Numbered from the stretch's first letter, positions 50,801 through 59,890 are shown. The stretch: DNA of 64,000 bases from Boesenbergia rotunda (GCA_024364735.1 JAGFNQ010006438.1:185083-249082); one strand, 5' to 3'. Made by a program: numbers and translations. The notes: generated from the sequence alone by a model not told the origin.

Positions 50801-53800
50801 GATAATTTCGTAAGTCTAGGAGTAAATTATCTTTTTAAAAAAAAAAATAAAATGTAAATAAAAGAATATGATATTTTGGTTAAAAATAGTTGTAGCATTT
50901 CTGGCCAAAATTCCTACATGGTCATTTTGCTGTTCAATTTTTGAATCTTAATATATAGATGTAGCATAAGAGGTCTTTGAAGTCTACATATGCTTTCAAA
51001 GTGACCAAACAACTAAAAAATAATAATGTATAGTTTTGGTTCAAACTTGTATATGTTAATTTTTGATTAAATTTTGAATCTAAATATATAGCATTGGAGT
51101 GCACCTTTGCTTTCAAAGTGACCAAACAACTCCAAAATGACCATGTAACAACTTTGGCTAAATATTCTCTACTTAAATTTTGAATCTGAATGTATAGATC
51201 AGTGCAACTTTAAGTCCAAAACTATTATATGATCATTTTTATTCAAATTTTGAGTATGAATATATAGATGCATTTTAGGAAGTCATAGGAGTTCACTAAT
51301 GCTTTCAAAGTGATTGAACAACTCAACATCTTAGATTTGGTTAAAACTAAGAGACAATCGAAGTTCACAAATGTTTTGAAGTACCCAAATGACTCAAAAT
51401 GACTATATAATAATTTTGTCGAACATTGTCTATGAATGTATATTCAGATTTAAAATTTGACTCAAAATTAGTTATTTAGTAATTTTTGTCAAAATTGTTA
51501 CATTACCATAATGATCATTTTTGAGTTGTTTGATCACTTTAAAGTATAGTTAGGCTCTAATGGTCTTCTAGAGTGCATCTATATATTTAGATTATTATTA
51601 TTTTTTAAAATGAGCATATAATAATTTCGGACTAAAATTGCTATATGGTCATTTTTTTAATTGTAATTTAGAAACATGGGTGGTGTTCAATGGCTTTTTA
51701 AAATGCATCTTTATATTTTAATTTAAATTTTGAATAAAAATGATCGTGCAGCAGTTTTAGATCAAAATTGTTACAAGGCTATTTTTGAGATATTTGTTCA
51801 CTTTGAAAGTATGGCTAAACACCAAGGACCTCTAGAGTGTATCTCTCTATTCAAACTTAAAATTTGATGAGAAAATGACTATATAGAAGTTTTGGCCAAA
51901 ATTCCTACAATAATATTTTTTACCAAAATTATAATATTTTTATTTTATTTTTTAAAAATTAATTGACTCTAAACTTAGGCTTACAAATTTTGTGTTGTTT
52001 TGTTATCGTTTTGATTGCTGTTATTATTTTGTTAATTTTTTTTTATCATGGACCTTTTGAGAAAACGCGGTGCTCCTTTGACGTGTTGTTAAAAAAAAGA
52101 TGCTCCTTTTTCTTTGCCGAAAGAAAAACTAAAAAACTAACAAAGACATTTACAAAACAATCACTATACCCTATTGAATTGAGATGCATCATCCTTATCA
52201 TAGTCTTTATCTAGCATATTATTTCATTATCATGTTCTTTCTGGGCTTAATATTTGCATCCAAGTTTTGTGAACCTCCAATAATGAAACAAAAAAAGGAT
52301 AATTATAAAGAATTAAAGCATCAAAACATTTTTATAAATTATAACACAAATATTTAAATATATTAAATTGAATGCTATTCAATAATTCTCTTTCCTTTTT
52401 TTTACGTATTTCCTCCTCTATATTAAAACATTTTTAGACATCTATCCATAAAACATCTTCTGGAAGACAAGTTTCTTTACTTCAGTAACCCATTCATCAT
52501 TAGATTCTATTGAGACAAAAAATTGGATTATGTAAATCTCTTTTCTGTTAAGGTACTTTCTGTCTCAACTAACGTTTAAGATTATATTTTATGAACACCA
52601 GTTGCATTTAGTCATTCTTGCTCTAAATGTTTTTTTTATACTTTTAGAATGAACATGCTCAAAGGCCCAATTCCTTTTGCACTATGTAGCTACATGTTGA
52701 ACTAAGAACATGACAAACCTTTGAAGTTCATGACATTCCGCTTCATTACTTTCCTACTATAAAACTATAGAAAATAAACTAAATCATGAAGAACCTATTT
52801 TTTGTAAAAAATAATTTACATGGTCGTTTTCTATCTCTTGTTCTAACATCATACTCATTTTACTTTTATCTTCACTCTTAAATTTCTAAGTTGTAGTTTA
52901 TCCAACTTTATTCTTGTTTCTATATCTTGATACACCGTCTCCATTGTCTTGTAGAGATTGATTTTAACTTTCACATCAAGAATAAAATTTTGATTATAAT
53001 GAAAGCTAAAATTTAAGTTTGAAATCATGTTATACGCATATCATGAATAAAAAATTATAAAGGTGCTATAAGACCAAGGATTCAAATTTACAAAAGATTG
53101 AGATAGTACGCTATTACATGTAAGGGTCTATGATGTTGTAACTTGCATCAAGTGTCAATATCTACTTTTAATGTTATTAAAGTATTTTTGAAATTCGTTC
53201 CTTGTCTTTATCCATAGGGTAACATCAAGGATCAGCTTTAAGTCCCTATCTTTTTACACTAATCATGGATGAACTCACTAGGCACATTCAAGATACAGTG
53301 CCATGGTGCATGTTGTTTGCAGATGATATTGTTTTGATAGATGAGACACGTGAAAGAGTAAATGCTAAACTAGAATCTTGGCGGGAAACTCTAGAAATGA
53401 AAGGTTTTAGGCTTAGTAGAGTAAAGACTGAATATATGGAATTTAAGTTTAGCAATGCTAGACGTAGTGAAACAATTGTTAAGATAGGAGATGATGAGTT
53501 GTCTAAAATCGAGAACTTTAAGTATTTAGGATCGTTCTTGCAAAGTGATGGAGGAATTGAGAGAGATGTCTTACATAGAATACAAGCAGGATGGTTGAAA
53601 TGGAGATTAGCATCGGGTGTCTTATGTGATCGTAAAGTACCTCTAAAACTTAAAGGGAAGTTCTACAAAACGGCAGTTAGACCTGCTATGTTATATGGTG
53701 CTGAATGTTGGGCTATGACTCGAGCACATGAGCAAAAGATGAAAGTTGCAGAGATGAGGATGTTAAGGTGGATGTGTGGACATACGAGGATGGATAGAAT

Positions 53801-56503
53801 AAGGAATGAGAGTATTAGAGAGAAAGTCGGAGTTGCATCTATTGAAGAAAAACTTCGGGAGACACGTTTGAGATGGTACGGACATGTACTTAGAAGACCA
53901 ATAAATGCCCCTGTTAGACGATGTGAAACTATGATAAATACGCACATTAAAAGAGGGAGAGGAAGACCAAAAAAGACTTGGTTGGCAACAATAAAACAAG
54001 ATAAATTTTATTTAAATCTAGATGATGATATAGTAGGGGATAGAACTCAATGGCGTAAAAGGATCCATATAGCCGACCCCACCTAGTGGGATAAGGCTTT
54101 GTTGTTGTTGTTGTTGTTGTTGTTCCTTGTCTTTATCCATACTCCATAAATATATCCCATAGTTTTCAATGCATCACCATCCACAAAGACAAGTACTTTC
54201 ACAAGTTGTCACATTTTAAACAAAACTATATATTGATTTTCAAAATCTCTGACCACATAATACAGCATCTTGTAGTTTTAGGACTTGCAAAAGAACTGGC
54301 CAAATTCGTAAGAGTTTTTTTTTCTCCAACATTGTTTTCAGTAAGTATAATTCAGTAGCAAACATGGAAATAATTGTAGTTTTTTTTTTCTCCAACATTG
54401 TTTTCAGTGTCAAGTATGCAGAAACAAATTTGGTTACTGTTTTGTCAATTCACCACAGCAAATCTCCTATATAAATTAATTGGGAACTAGAATGTGCGAT
54501 AAGTAAAGATTATTATTTGTTTCGCATGTGCTATTACAGTATATAAATAAAGAACTCTTTACCTAAATGAATGACCATGCAGTACCATAAATACATCTTC
54601 ATATACCCTGAACTATTGTTGCCCTTTTCTTTGAAAGTTGATCGATTATTATTGCTTCACTTTCCCAATCCCTTCAGCACGAAAAGAATCCATGCTTCCC
54701 TGCCTTTTTTTACTAGTAATTTCTTGTTCAGCAAAGCATTTAAAGAAATCATGATGTTCTCCATCATTTTTTTTTTCATGTTACAAAAAATCTGTATTTC
54801 TCACACTCTGAAACCTTTGAATAGGGTGCAACCTCGTTTTTGCTAAATCATTTGCCATTTCTAATGTTATCAGCCCAAAACTATTCCCACAGTCATTCCA
54901 ATCTCATCCTGTTTCCTTCGTTGACCTTTTTTTGTTGTGTTCCCAAGTGACATCAACATTCTTGAATTTCTTCTTGGTAGGCATTTTCCAAAAGAAGTAG
55001 CAAACAGCGACTGACTGCATATCTGATCAAATGAAAATATACAAAGTTACAACAGTGAAAGATTATACTTCAAGTTAATTTAATGTTGAAACAGAAATAA
55101 AAGCTAAAATTAAGTTGTGTTTGAACAAGGTGCAACCTTTTGTCTTGTTCTTGTTAAATGATTTTTCATTCTAACAAAACCACCCCAATACTTGTTTACA
55201 CGGATTATATTCCAGTGCCATTCAATTTCCTTTGTCAACTTTTTTTCAGTGATCCCAAGTGACATTAGCATTCTTAAGTTTCTTATTTGTAGATATTTTG
55301 TGAAGTGTGGTCAGTAGCTAAAATAGAGTAGTGAACAGCCAAAACTAATTGCACGTCCAATCAAATGAAAATATAGTTACAAACAATAAGCAATTATTCT
55401 TCAAATTAATTTAAAGTTAAAACAGAAATAAAACAAGCAAGCTCAAATTAAGTTACTTTTGAACAAGGTGCAACCTTTTGTCTTATTCTTTCTAAATGAT
55501 TTTTCATTCTAATAATATCACCCCAATACTTATTCGCACAGGTTAAGTTCCAATGTCATTCAGTTTTCTTCGTCAACATTTTTGCAGTGATCCCAAGTGA
55601 CAGCAACATTCTTAAGTTTCTCTCCGCTCACATAATCCTAAGACTCTTAAATGGGCACACTAGGTGGCAAACTAAGAAAAATGATTGGTCATTCATGAAT
55701 TATCAACTATGGACCAACTTTTTTATAAAAGAAACCTAAAGACTCAGAAATCATTTCGGAAAATCATGGGAATTGGAATTACATTAAAATTAGTTTAAAT
55801 ACAACGGGTTGTGCATGGGCAGGATTCTGTTGTATCATAGGCACTCTAGTAACTCTTGTCCAGAAAAAAAAAATAGATCTAGATATTCTTTCTACTTAAA
55901 TTAATTTAGATTGTTTTAACTATATGATCAGTTTCAAAATAGTATGAATTACAAGTGAGCTCTACTACTAATCATCTCATCAATGCGAAACTACACATAA
56001 ATGACATTACAAATTGATTGTTTGAGATATAAATCTTAGATGTAAAATGCCAATCAGATTTACTGTGAATTTGATTTTGTAAGTTCCAGAAGTGCCACCT
56101 ACATTTTGTAGGGCATCTGACTTCTAACTTACCATGGCTGTGAATATCTGGTGCAGGTCTATTTCTGTCTTTGATCCTGTCAATCTACATCTTGCAATCA
56201 TCAAAAGAGAAGCTAACAAGGTCAGACTTCTAATTTCTTCTGGTATAGTATAATTTATCACATGAAGAACTAATCCCGCTTCCAATGTATCTGGGAAAAG
56301 TATGGATATAGCACCATTATTTTTATAGAAGATTTAGCATATAAAATTGTGGGAATTAGCTGAAGTAATGGTTCTCTTCCAGGTTTGTGAAGGAGAATGT
56401 CGCAGAAAACAGTATGCATGGAGGAATAGCAAGGTTGAATGATATGTTTTTGCAAGCTGTTGAGGTTTCCCCTGCTGCTCCCGAAACATCATCTACTGGA
56501 TAG
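29357..56503 (+). CDS. single-pass type I membrane protein, nine exons over 27 kb
   Basis: Exons: 29357-29500, 29611-29673, 29764-29819, 42095-42188, 42348-42408, 45791-45872, 49735-49790, 56157-56220, 56383-56503. All eight introns are GT-AG and every junction keeps phase, giving 741 nt (246 residues). Residues 1-31 look like a signal peptide: MARTS, a Phe/Cys/Leu-rich core, cleavage likely after TRA. A lumenal part of about 145 residues includes YKPGDIVPMSKAGQYHA, WYDVIGRHCPIFAVNRE, VLIPIPKPTGFTGADPYK, FYVPWLYVINRK and HPDIRKNFWDPQHWPKYV. Residues 178-198 (GFYVLFGSGLFLSLILSIYIL) form the one transmembrane helix, split by intron 7. A tail of about 48 residues follows, Lys/Glu-rich first, then Ser/Pro-rich. 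It looks like a conserved plant membrane protein of unknown function. I do not recognise a named family. The start is the ATG of ATGGCG at 29357. Introns 3 (12,275 bp), 5 (3,382), 6 (3,862) and 7 (6,366) are packed with transposons, yet no exon carries a stop or frameshift, which argues for selection. Confidence 0.85.
32426..32605 (-). mobile_element. Au-type SINE with 16-bp TSD
   Basis: The minus strand reads GGGAAGTCTTGGTGCGATGG (A-box-like), then GGTTTCGAGTCGCAG (B-box-like), AATAGCCTCTTG and a 3' part ending in the region of GTGCACCAAGCTGCCC. This is the organisation of the widespread plant Au SINE. Flanks AAACAACAAAATCATT (32410-32425) and AAACAACAAAACCATT (32606-32621) are a target duplication with one change. 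Confidence 0.85.
34090..34960. mobile_element. repeat with GC-rich CCTAGGCG core, possible TIR element
   Basis: 34120-34285 is an irregular run of CCTAGGCG, GGCGCC and CCTGGGCGG units in very AT-rich surroundings. The outer flanks TTTATAGCAATGTTGTAAAA and the inverse of the segment ending near 34950 (ATAAAACAAGGTAAAAACGC) are weakly alike, so this may be one DNA element of about 870 bp. It contains the open segment 34429-34650. Confidence 0.4.
34429..34650 (+). other. unidentified coding-like segment inside intron 3
   Basis: 73 codons without an initial ATG, ending TAA: GSFAISVVENIKGALGWPGD, VLFDVNIGAWTGVLPNYLM and so on. The residue mix is like a real protein. I cannot match a family. Captured gene or transposase remnant are both possible. 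Confidence 0.35.
35532..38065 (-). mobile_element. RTE-type LINE, long decayed antisense copy
   Basis: Read on the minus strand from 38065 it gives endonuclease traces: GLDEDT; HVGVRNK...YDRVHGNYDFG; LDFTIAYKIIIVNTFFKKRQ with IDFLMIRK. RT traces follow: YRDIKIINHTIKL...ERVIEKRLK, LRQLIEKYWG, then PWRVLFVGDIILVDK, where the catalytic FADD of the family is FVGD. The C-terminus near 35560-35640 matches the 3' end of the intact copy. Many stops. The tail side at 35532 reads (minus) GATGTTGTTGG. A 61-bp tandem duplication is at 36570-36690. Confidence 0.8.
38340..39830 (+). pseudogene. Ty1/copia gag-pol relic
   Basis: Order of traces: a gag knuckle-like LWCNYHKNVHSIHKQWWKLH (near 38400); WIMDL...VIDHMTHSPSSFS (protease region, normally DSGATDHMT); LTLRNVHFHRLSTNLISIQK; GRMIENGKE; CEVLELAKAMCLFQEA; IDDC; HESSCANPPQQDEVVEQNDV (integrase, frame-corrected); and PPKIFGCVTFAHVHNQNRGK. 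Stops and frameshifts throughout. RT is missing. Confidence 0.8.
39941..40470 (-). mobile_element. RTE-type LINE, 3' fragment, antisense
   Basis: The minus strand matches the last about 500 bp of the RTE ORF (compare 53650-54121): GATAAGACTTAGTTATTG tail side at 39941-39960, GGATAGAGTCCAATGGCG and ATAAATGCTCTAGTTAGGCG. Degenerate and frame-broken. Confidence 0.7.
40620..41360 (+). repeat. 720-bp direct repeat, copy 1 (intron 3)
   Basis: It aligns with 43418-44130: a very AT-rich half, then the GC-rich GCAGCCGCAAGCCCTAGC half, ending GGTAATCTGGCGGAA. The second copy lies inside a hAT-like element with clear ends, so this is probably a truncated copy of the same element. The frame at 41070-41393 belongs to it, not to a host gene. 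Confidence 0.75.
42095..42408 (+). CDS. exons 4-5 of the 27-kb membrane-protein gene
   Basis: Exon 4 (42095-42188) completes Ile88 and encodes SFQVGHEKFYVPWLYVINRK then SSEVPLIDFHL. Exon 5 (42348-42408) encodes RYSGSDLHGVTAKVIDMPHH plus T. Acceptors are ctgcag and tgtgcag; donors are gtaagt and gtatgg. The 159-bp intron 4 is repeat-free. Confidence 0.85.
42730..43020 (-). repeat. degenerate repeat shared with 45086-45290
   Basis: Both segments contain CACTTTCCACTTAATT-like and CATCTCGATTTATTTT-like blocks followed by CTAGTTTTATYATCTATTTG. The left end (AGCTATTTAGGTTTGGCTATATGGAT) resembles the antisense 3' ends of RTE/SINE-type plant elements. The family is not certain. Confidence 0.5.
43075..44930 (+). 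pseudogene. Ty1/copia pol relic split by a hAT-like element
   Basis: Left part: HLEATNHMTPT (protease region), TYSSCPTNRKNFVADGFVTM, VDHVGHIQF. After the insertion (43319-44175): KKIDMLRKRV, NNDIIWCQHFCLGHPSFTIL, CEACEFAKHKTVSIP, FIDDC, then an integrase core trace near 44690-44900 reading NANDYFNHFF and a frame-broken TPQHNEVV. Numerous stops. Confidence 0.75.
43319..44175. mobile_element. hAT-like element (CAAGG ends) nested in the copia relic
   Basis: Flanks ATATGAAC (43311-43318) and ATACGAAC (44176-44183) fit an 8-bp duplication with one change. The ends CAAGGTTTAAAATCTCG and the inverse of CAAGGACTGTAATACCG are inverted. It contains the second copy of the 720-bp repeat (43418-44130) and has no transposase. 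Confidence 0.65.
45791..45872 (+). CDS. exon 6 of the 27-kb membrane-protein gene
   Basis: It completes Tyr140 and encodes IETHPDIRKNFWDPQHWPK then YVLARYT, ending TG (completed to Trp by exon 7). Acceptor aaacag, donor gtataa. Confidence 0.85.
46266..46721. mobile_element. hAT-like MITE (CAAGG family), copy 2
   Basis: The ends TATGGCTTGAAATCTCG and the inverse of CAAGGTTCAAAATCTTG match the ends of 43319-44175. Flanks TTTTAGAC (46258-46265) and GTTTAAAC (46722-46729) agree at six of eight positions. An RTE tail has inserted inside it at 46493. Confidence 0.6.
46493..46539 (+). mobile_element. 47-bp RTE 3'-tail insertion with 13-bp TSD
   Basis: The insertion is CCCCATCTAGTGGGATAAG plus a decayed (TTG)n tail, equivalent to the last bases of the RTE copies at 12622 and 54121. 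It is flanked by TTGTGTCTCTACA on both sides (46480-46492, 46540-46552). This is an extreme 5' truncation. Confidence 0.8.
47200..49055. other. retrotransposon debris in intron 6
   Basis: On the minus strand near 47690-47600 one frame reads EVEVVIIPKCTHCGKFKHVK, like a gag zinc knuckle (CxxCxxxxH with the last Cys lost). Otherwise no consistent frame. Small frames at 47879-48139 and 48642-48957 are not recognised. Confidence 0.4.
49056..49310 (+). repeat. LTR-like segment
   Basis: It begins TGTTGTGGGGGAATT after a purine-rich tract (GAAAGGAGATGAGAGAAAC). It carries TATAAAAG (49134) and AATAAAATTATC (near 49244) as TATA and polyadenylation-like signals, and may end near ...TTGAACA at 49302. 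No second LTR was seen. Confidence 0.45.
49735..49790 (+). CDS. exon 7 of the 27-kb membrane-protein gene
   Basis: It completes Trp167 and encodes EERSDIDVAGGFYVLFGS plus G, that is, the first third of the transmembrane helix. Acceptor gacag, donor gtaaaa. Confidence 0.85.
50890..51921. mobile_element. 1-kb inverted-repeat (fold-back) element
   Basis: The outer ends are about 40-bp inverted repeats: TTGTAGCATTTCTGGCCAAA at the left against the inverse of the right end, TTGTAGGAATTTTGGCCAAA. Inside, degenerate modules containing CTTTCAAAGTGACCAAACAA recur in the left half and inverted in the right half (GTTGTTTGATCACTTTAAAG-like). No coding capacity. Confidence 0.55.
53217..54121 (+). mobile_element. 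RTE-type LINE, 905-bp 5'-truncated copy with 20-bp TSD
   Basis: Flanked by the perfect 20-bp repeat GTTCCTTGTCTTTATCCATA (53197-53216, 54122-54141). It begins within the RT domain, just before the QGSALSPYLF motif, and ends in a (TTG)n tail. It is inserted in intron 7 in the same orientation as the host gene. Confidence 0.9.
53223..54086 (+). pseudogene. RTE LINE reverse transcriptase, C-terminal part
   Basis: Open from CAT 53223 (preceded by TAA where related copies would have a Leu codon) to TAG 54084-54086. The first Met, at 53265, gives 273 codons. Motifs: QGSALSPYLFTLIMDEL; the catalytic MLFADDIVLID (FADD, residues 18-21 from that Met); then WRETLEMKGFRLSRVKTEYM; IENFKYLGSFLQSDGGIERD; ECWAMTRAHEQKMKVAEMRM; LRWYGHVLRR; and the C-terminal GRGRPKKTW. 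The palm active site and thumb are intact. The endonuclease and the fingers are absent, so the copy cannot move by itself. Confidence 0.88.
54826..55630. repeat. 2.5 tandem copies of a 303-338-bp unit in intron 7
   Basis: Units start with GGTGCAACCT at 54826, 55129 and 55467. Shared blocks include CCCAAGTGACATYARCATTC and CAGAAATAAAA. Copy 3 stops after TTCTTAAGTTTCTC. No coding or transposon signature. Confidence 0.75.
56157..56503 (+). CDS. exons 8-9 and stop of the 27-kb membrane-protein gene
   Basis: Exon 8 (56157-56220) completes Gly186 and encodes LFLSLILSIYILQSSKEKLT plus AG. Exon 9 (56383-56503) completes Arg207 and encodes FVKENVAENSMHGGIARLND then MFLQAVE and a Ser/Pro/Ala-rich end before TAG 56501. 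Intron 8 is 162 bp (gtcaga...ttccag). Confidence 0.85.
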
Positions 56504-56794
56504 GAGCATGCTTTTCGCTTTTGAAGGCGGTTAATGCTTCTTAGAGGCGCAATCATGTTGGAGAATGCATACTATTTTTTTTTCGTAATCTTTCTTTAGC
56601 AGCATTGATAGGAAGGGTGTATAAAATCCTGATGGAAGAAGTTGCGGGTTCTATTTACCAAAAATATAAAACTTTAAAGCTTTTTTCGATAGATTCTAAA
56701 GGTATTAGACATTATGGTAAAATTTTAACGAATTGGTATTTGTTCCTTCAATCATTATATCATTCAACAAAGAAAACTTTTTTTTTTTGTCAAA

Positions 56795-57000
56795 GTGACT
56801 TATCCCAAGTGGTAAACATGGAGATATGTGTTATCTGAGATTTCGGATTCGAGTCCTTTTAGTAATAAATAAGTCTCCTCTTGGAGGGGTCTGTTGCTTG
56901 AGGTATTGTCTTGACAGTGAAACTTCTTGTCAAAAATCCCTTGGGAAGTTTTTGAACATGGTGCCGTTTTAGCAGTGGGGCCGATTACTATAAAAAGTTT
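56795..57000 (+). mobile_element. tRNA-derived SINE-like element
   Basis: It contains CCCAAGTGGTAAACATGGAG (A-box-like position) and GGATTCGAGTCC (B box) about 30 nt downstream, then a non-tRNA body with CTCCTCTTGGAGG. No acceptor stem, so not a tRNA gene. Ends and target duplication not resolved. Confidence 0.5.
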
Positions 57001-57009
57001 ATCCGGACA

Positions 57010-57190
57010 GTTTAGAATGCGTGGGTGTTGTCAACATGAGGTTTGGGGGTTAAAATCTGGCAAAGTCAGTGTGTCTATCTTTCTCATGCACTAGCCACAA
57101 TATCCGAGTTAGTAGTCTTCGTGATTTACCTCCTCCGTGTTTATCTTGAGATGGATTGTCATCAAGACAATCTTTACTACTTACATTATA
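57010..57190 (+). mobile_element. SINE-like element related to 63463-63664
   Basis: It shares GAGGTTTGGGGGTTAAAATC, CACTAGCCACAATATCCG, GTTAGTAGTC and TTACCTCCTCCGTGTT with the better-defined copy near the window end. No target duplication was identified here. Confidence 0.55.
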
Positions 57191-57239
57191 ATTTTTCTAA
57201 ACCTCACTTTTCCTGCTTTCAATTTTTATTGTAATGATA

Positions 57240-58735
57240 AATATTGATTTATGTAAGAGGTTCATCATGTTAGAGAGCAGATTGATTGTATTACAGGTAA
57301 AACAGTCGAATAACAAAGTTCGATGGCGTAGAACAAAGGTGAATAGGATTTGAACAAATTTGAGATGGGTCAAGTTGCCATTTTTGAACTGCTAAGAGTA
57401 GTAGGATGCTGCTGGGGTGGAACTGGATTAGAAGAGGGTGAGTTTGTTATTCACCTAGCTCAAACTTTCAAAAATACTTTAAAAGTATATTTAATTTAAA
57501 TTTTTGATAATTCAGGTGTTTAGATTTTGGCCGATTAATCATGGAGATGGATGGTTTTTCCTCTTGATTTATTTATTAGCTAAGTTATGAATATTTTGAG
57601 GTTCTATGCTCATCTTTATTGAGATTCAAATTTTGATTTTTTTATTTATTCTCCTAAATGTTTTACATAACAACATATTTAACTTTTTGCATTTATTAAT
57701 GGATGTATTTATTTTTCAAAATATTTTTTCCTTAAAAAATATGAATTTTATTTAAAAAAATAGTGCAGTGGCTTCTAAATATATAAAAAAATATATCATC
57801 TCAACGATTTCTATTTTAGAGTCGATTTCATGAATATGGAGAAAGGTAAATACAGATACACAAGTAAAAAATGTATAGTGGAGTAAAATCAAGTTGTCAA
57901 TTTTCGAGAATTGATCTTTGCCTATTATATCAGAGATGTTATATGCCCATCATCTGTGTTACATTCTGAGACACCGTAGCTTCTACTAAGATTGAACTGG
58001 GGTAGGATGGGTAAAGGCCGTGTGGTAGAATGGTTGATTAGGAGAAGATGAGTGAGGCTGTGAGGGTGACTTGGGAAAGAACTAAGGTGTGTGGAGTGAT
58101 AAATTGTCACCTTCGAATCACCCTAACTTATTGCCTTCTAGAGACCTATTCATTCAATGATAGATCTCTATGTGGCCGAGGCATCGATAACTTGCCTGCC
58201 CAAGCACTTGTTGGATTTTTAACACTCATTAAGTTCTATGAATATTCACTTTCTTTCTCTACTTATGGTCGTGTTATATGCACGTAGATATTTTTGAAAC
58301 TTTATTTTGTCATTTTGGTTAAGTTTCATGGTTAACTTAAATTATCTCCACTTTGCATTTATTTAGTATGGTAAAACACATAATAGAGAGAAATGGGAAT
58401 GGAGTTATTGAAATTCAATTGGATGCTTGGAAGAAGGATCGTTAACTTGGGTCACTAGTTCCACTTGTTGGATGCTTTTTTCTCATAAAATCTTAACTAA
58501 CTCATTTTACCTCATTCTTCCTCGATCGGTTACCTCATTTTTCCTCCTCTTTTGGATTAGATTTTGCTTTTATTGGGCAATGAATTGTTCAAATGGGGTA
58601 GTTAGTTAGTTGTTTTTTTAGTTTAATTTAGTTTTGATAGTTTTATTATGTTTCTTTTTGCATCATTTTTTAAAATTTTTTGTTGCATTATCATACTTGC
58701 TTGCCATCATGCATTGTTTATTTGTTCATATAGCA
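57240..58735. other. intergenic, nothing recognised
   Basis: AT-rich sequence downstream of the membrane-protein gene. It contains small open frames with no recognisable product and no element ends. Confidence 0.5.
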
Positions 58736-58742
58736 TGATATC

Positions 58743-59890
58743 TGATCAGTCGGGTAGGATCGGGCCTTGTGATCCGGTCGGGTAGGATTGCCCGGTCCGG
58801 TAGTATGGCCTAAAGTGGGCACGCGGAGGGGGTCAGAATCAACTGTAGCCCGAAGATCGCCTGGGCAGTCTTTTCATTTGATTAAGCACCCTGAGGCGCA
58901 CCTGTCTTGGTGATCAAACGCCAGTCGGCCACCCTCTCGGTCGACCAGACGATCAGGCACCGAGGACAGCTCACCAGGCACCTAGGGAGCCTCACGCTCG
59001 GATGGCCAATCGCTGGTCGGCCGCACTCCTCGGCCAACCGGACGGTCGGGCACCGAGGACAACTCACCAGGCACCTAGGGAGCCTCACGCTTTGACGACC
59101 GATCGCTGGTCGGTCGCACCCCTCGGCCGACCGGACGGTCTGGCACCGAGGATAGCTCACCAGGCATCCAAAAAGCCATCCTACGCTTTGGTGGCTGAAT
59201 GTCGGTCGGATATACCCTTCGGTCGATCGGACGATCGGGCACCGAGCATGACTTACCCCACCCAAGAATGGCTCACCCCATCCAAGAACGATCGAATGTC
59301 AGGCGGTCGGGCCCCCCTCAGACGACCGACCGGGTCCCCTTCGGCCAATCGAGTGGACGATATGAGGTTATAAAGCTAAGTAGGGTGGGAATAAGTCTGC
59401 AATTAGAACCATTTAATGATGATTACATCCAGTCAGGTACGAATAGATATACAGAATCCCCTTATTATGAGGAAAGGACACATGCCGTAAGCACTCCCTC
59501 CCATGCATCAAGCATTAATATTGAAAGCGGGTTGACAAGCGAGACAGGTAAATGACCATTTGACAGCTCAATCTGATCCTCGGGCAGACTAAAGCTGCCA
59601 ACAGATTGAGTCTTTATGAGAAAAGATGATAAAGACAGGACAGAGAGCCTCCCACCCTATATAAGGATCGTGGGAAGCTCTAAAGAGAAGGATTTTTGCT
59701 CTTGTAGGATTGCTACCTCCTTGCTCCCCCAACACAGTTGACCTTGTTCAGGCTCCGAGCCATTCGACCCATACTCGGACCTTTGGTCTGACCACACGTC
59801 CCCCTACGACTCATTCGCCATGCAGCGTCGCCTGAGCGAGACCCCTCTCCGCTTGCCGACAAGATCAATAACTTTTATGTTATCGTGACA
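58743..59890 (+). repeat. GC-rich retrotransposon LTR, probably gypsy type
   Basis: A GC-rich island of about 1.15 kb (TGATCAGTCGGG... to ...TTATCGTGACA) with a 93-bp tandem repeat (from 58936) and a TATA box TATATAAG at 59658-59665. No internal region or target duplication was found, so it may be a solo or truncated LTR. Open frames on both strands at 58882-59555 arise from the repeat. Confidence 0.5.
58936..59250. repeat. 93-bp tandem repeat within the LTR
   Basis: CTCGGYCGACCRGACGRTC-like starts occur at 58936, 59029 and 59122, and a diverged one at 59219. Each is followed by GGCACCGAGGACA and CTCACCAGGCACC. Confidence 0.8.

Larger units (their letters stand above)
49791..56156 (+). other. 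intron 7 of the membrane-protein gene (6.4 kb)
   Basis: Contents in order: TG microsatellites (50217-50287), an inverted-repeat element (50890-51921), AT-rich sequence without features (51922-53196), the RTE copy (53217-54121) and 2.5 tandem repeats (54826-55630). The final 500 bp shows nothing. Confidence 0.8.

Noticed and set aside
53663..53999. Minus-strand ORFs of 78-94 codons
   Set aside because: Antisense shadows of the RTE reverse-transcriptase frame.
56795..56880. Possible tRNA gene (GGATTCGAGTCC B box)
   Set aside because: No matching acceptor stem or anticodon arm; it fits a SINE head better. The same applies to the B-box-like site near 4290.
58882..59555. ORFs of 118-127 codons on both strands
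   Set aside because: They come from the 93-bp tandem repeat of a GC-rich LTR; composition is driven by the repeat.
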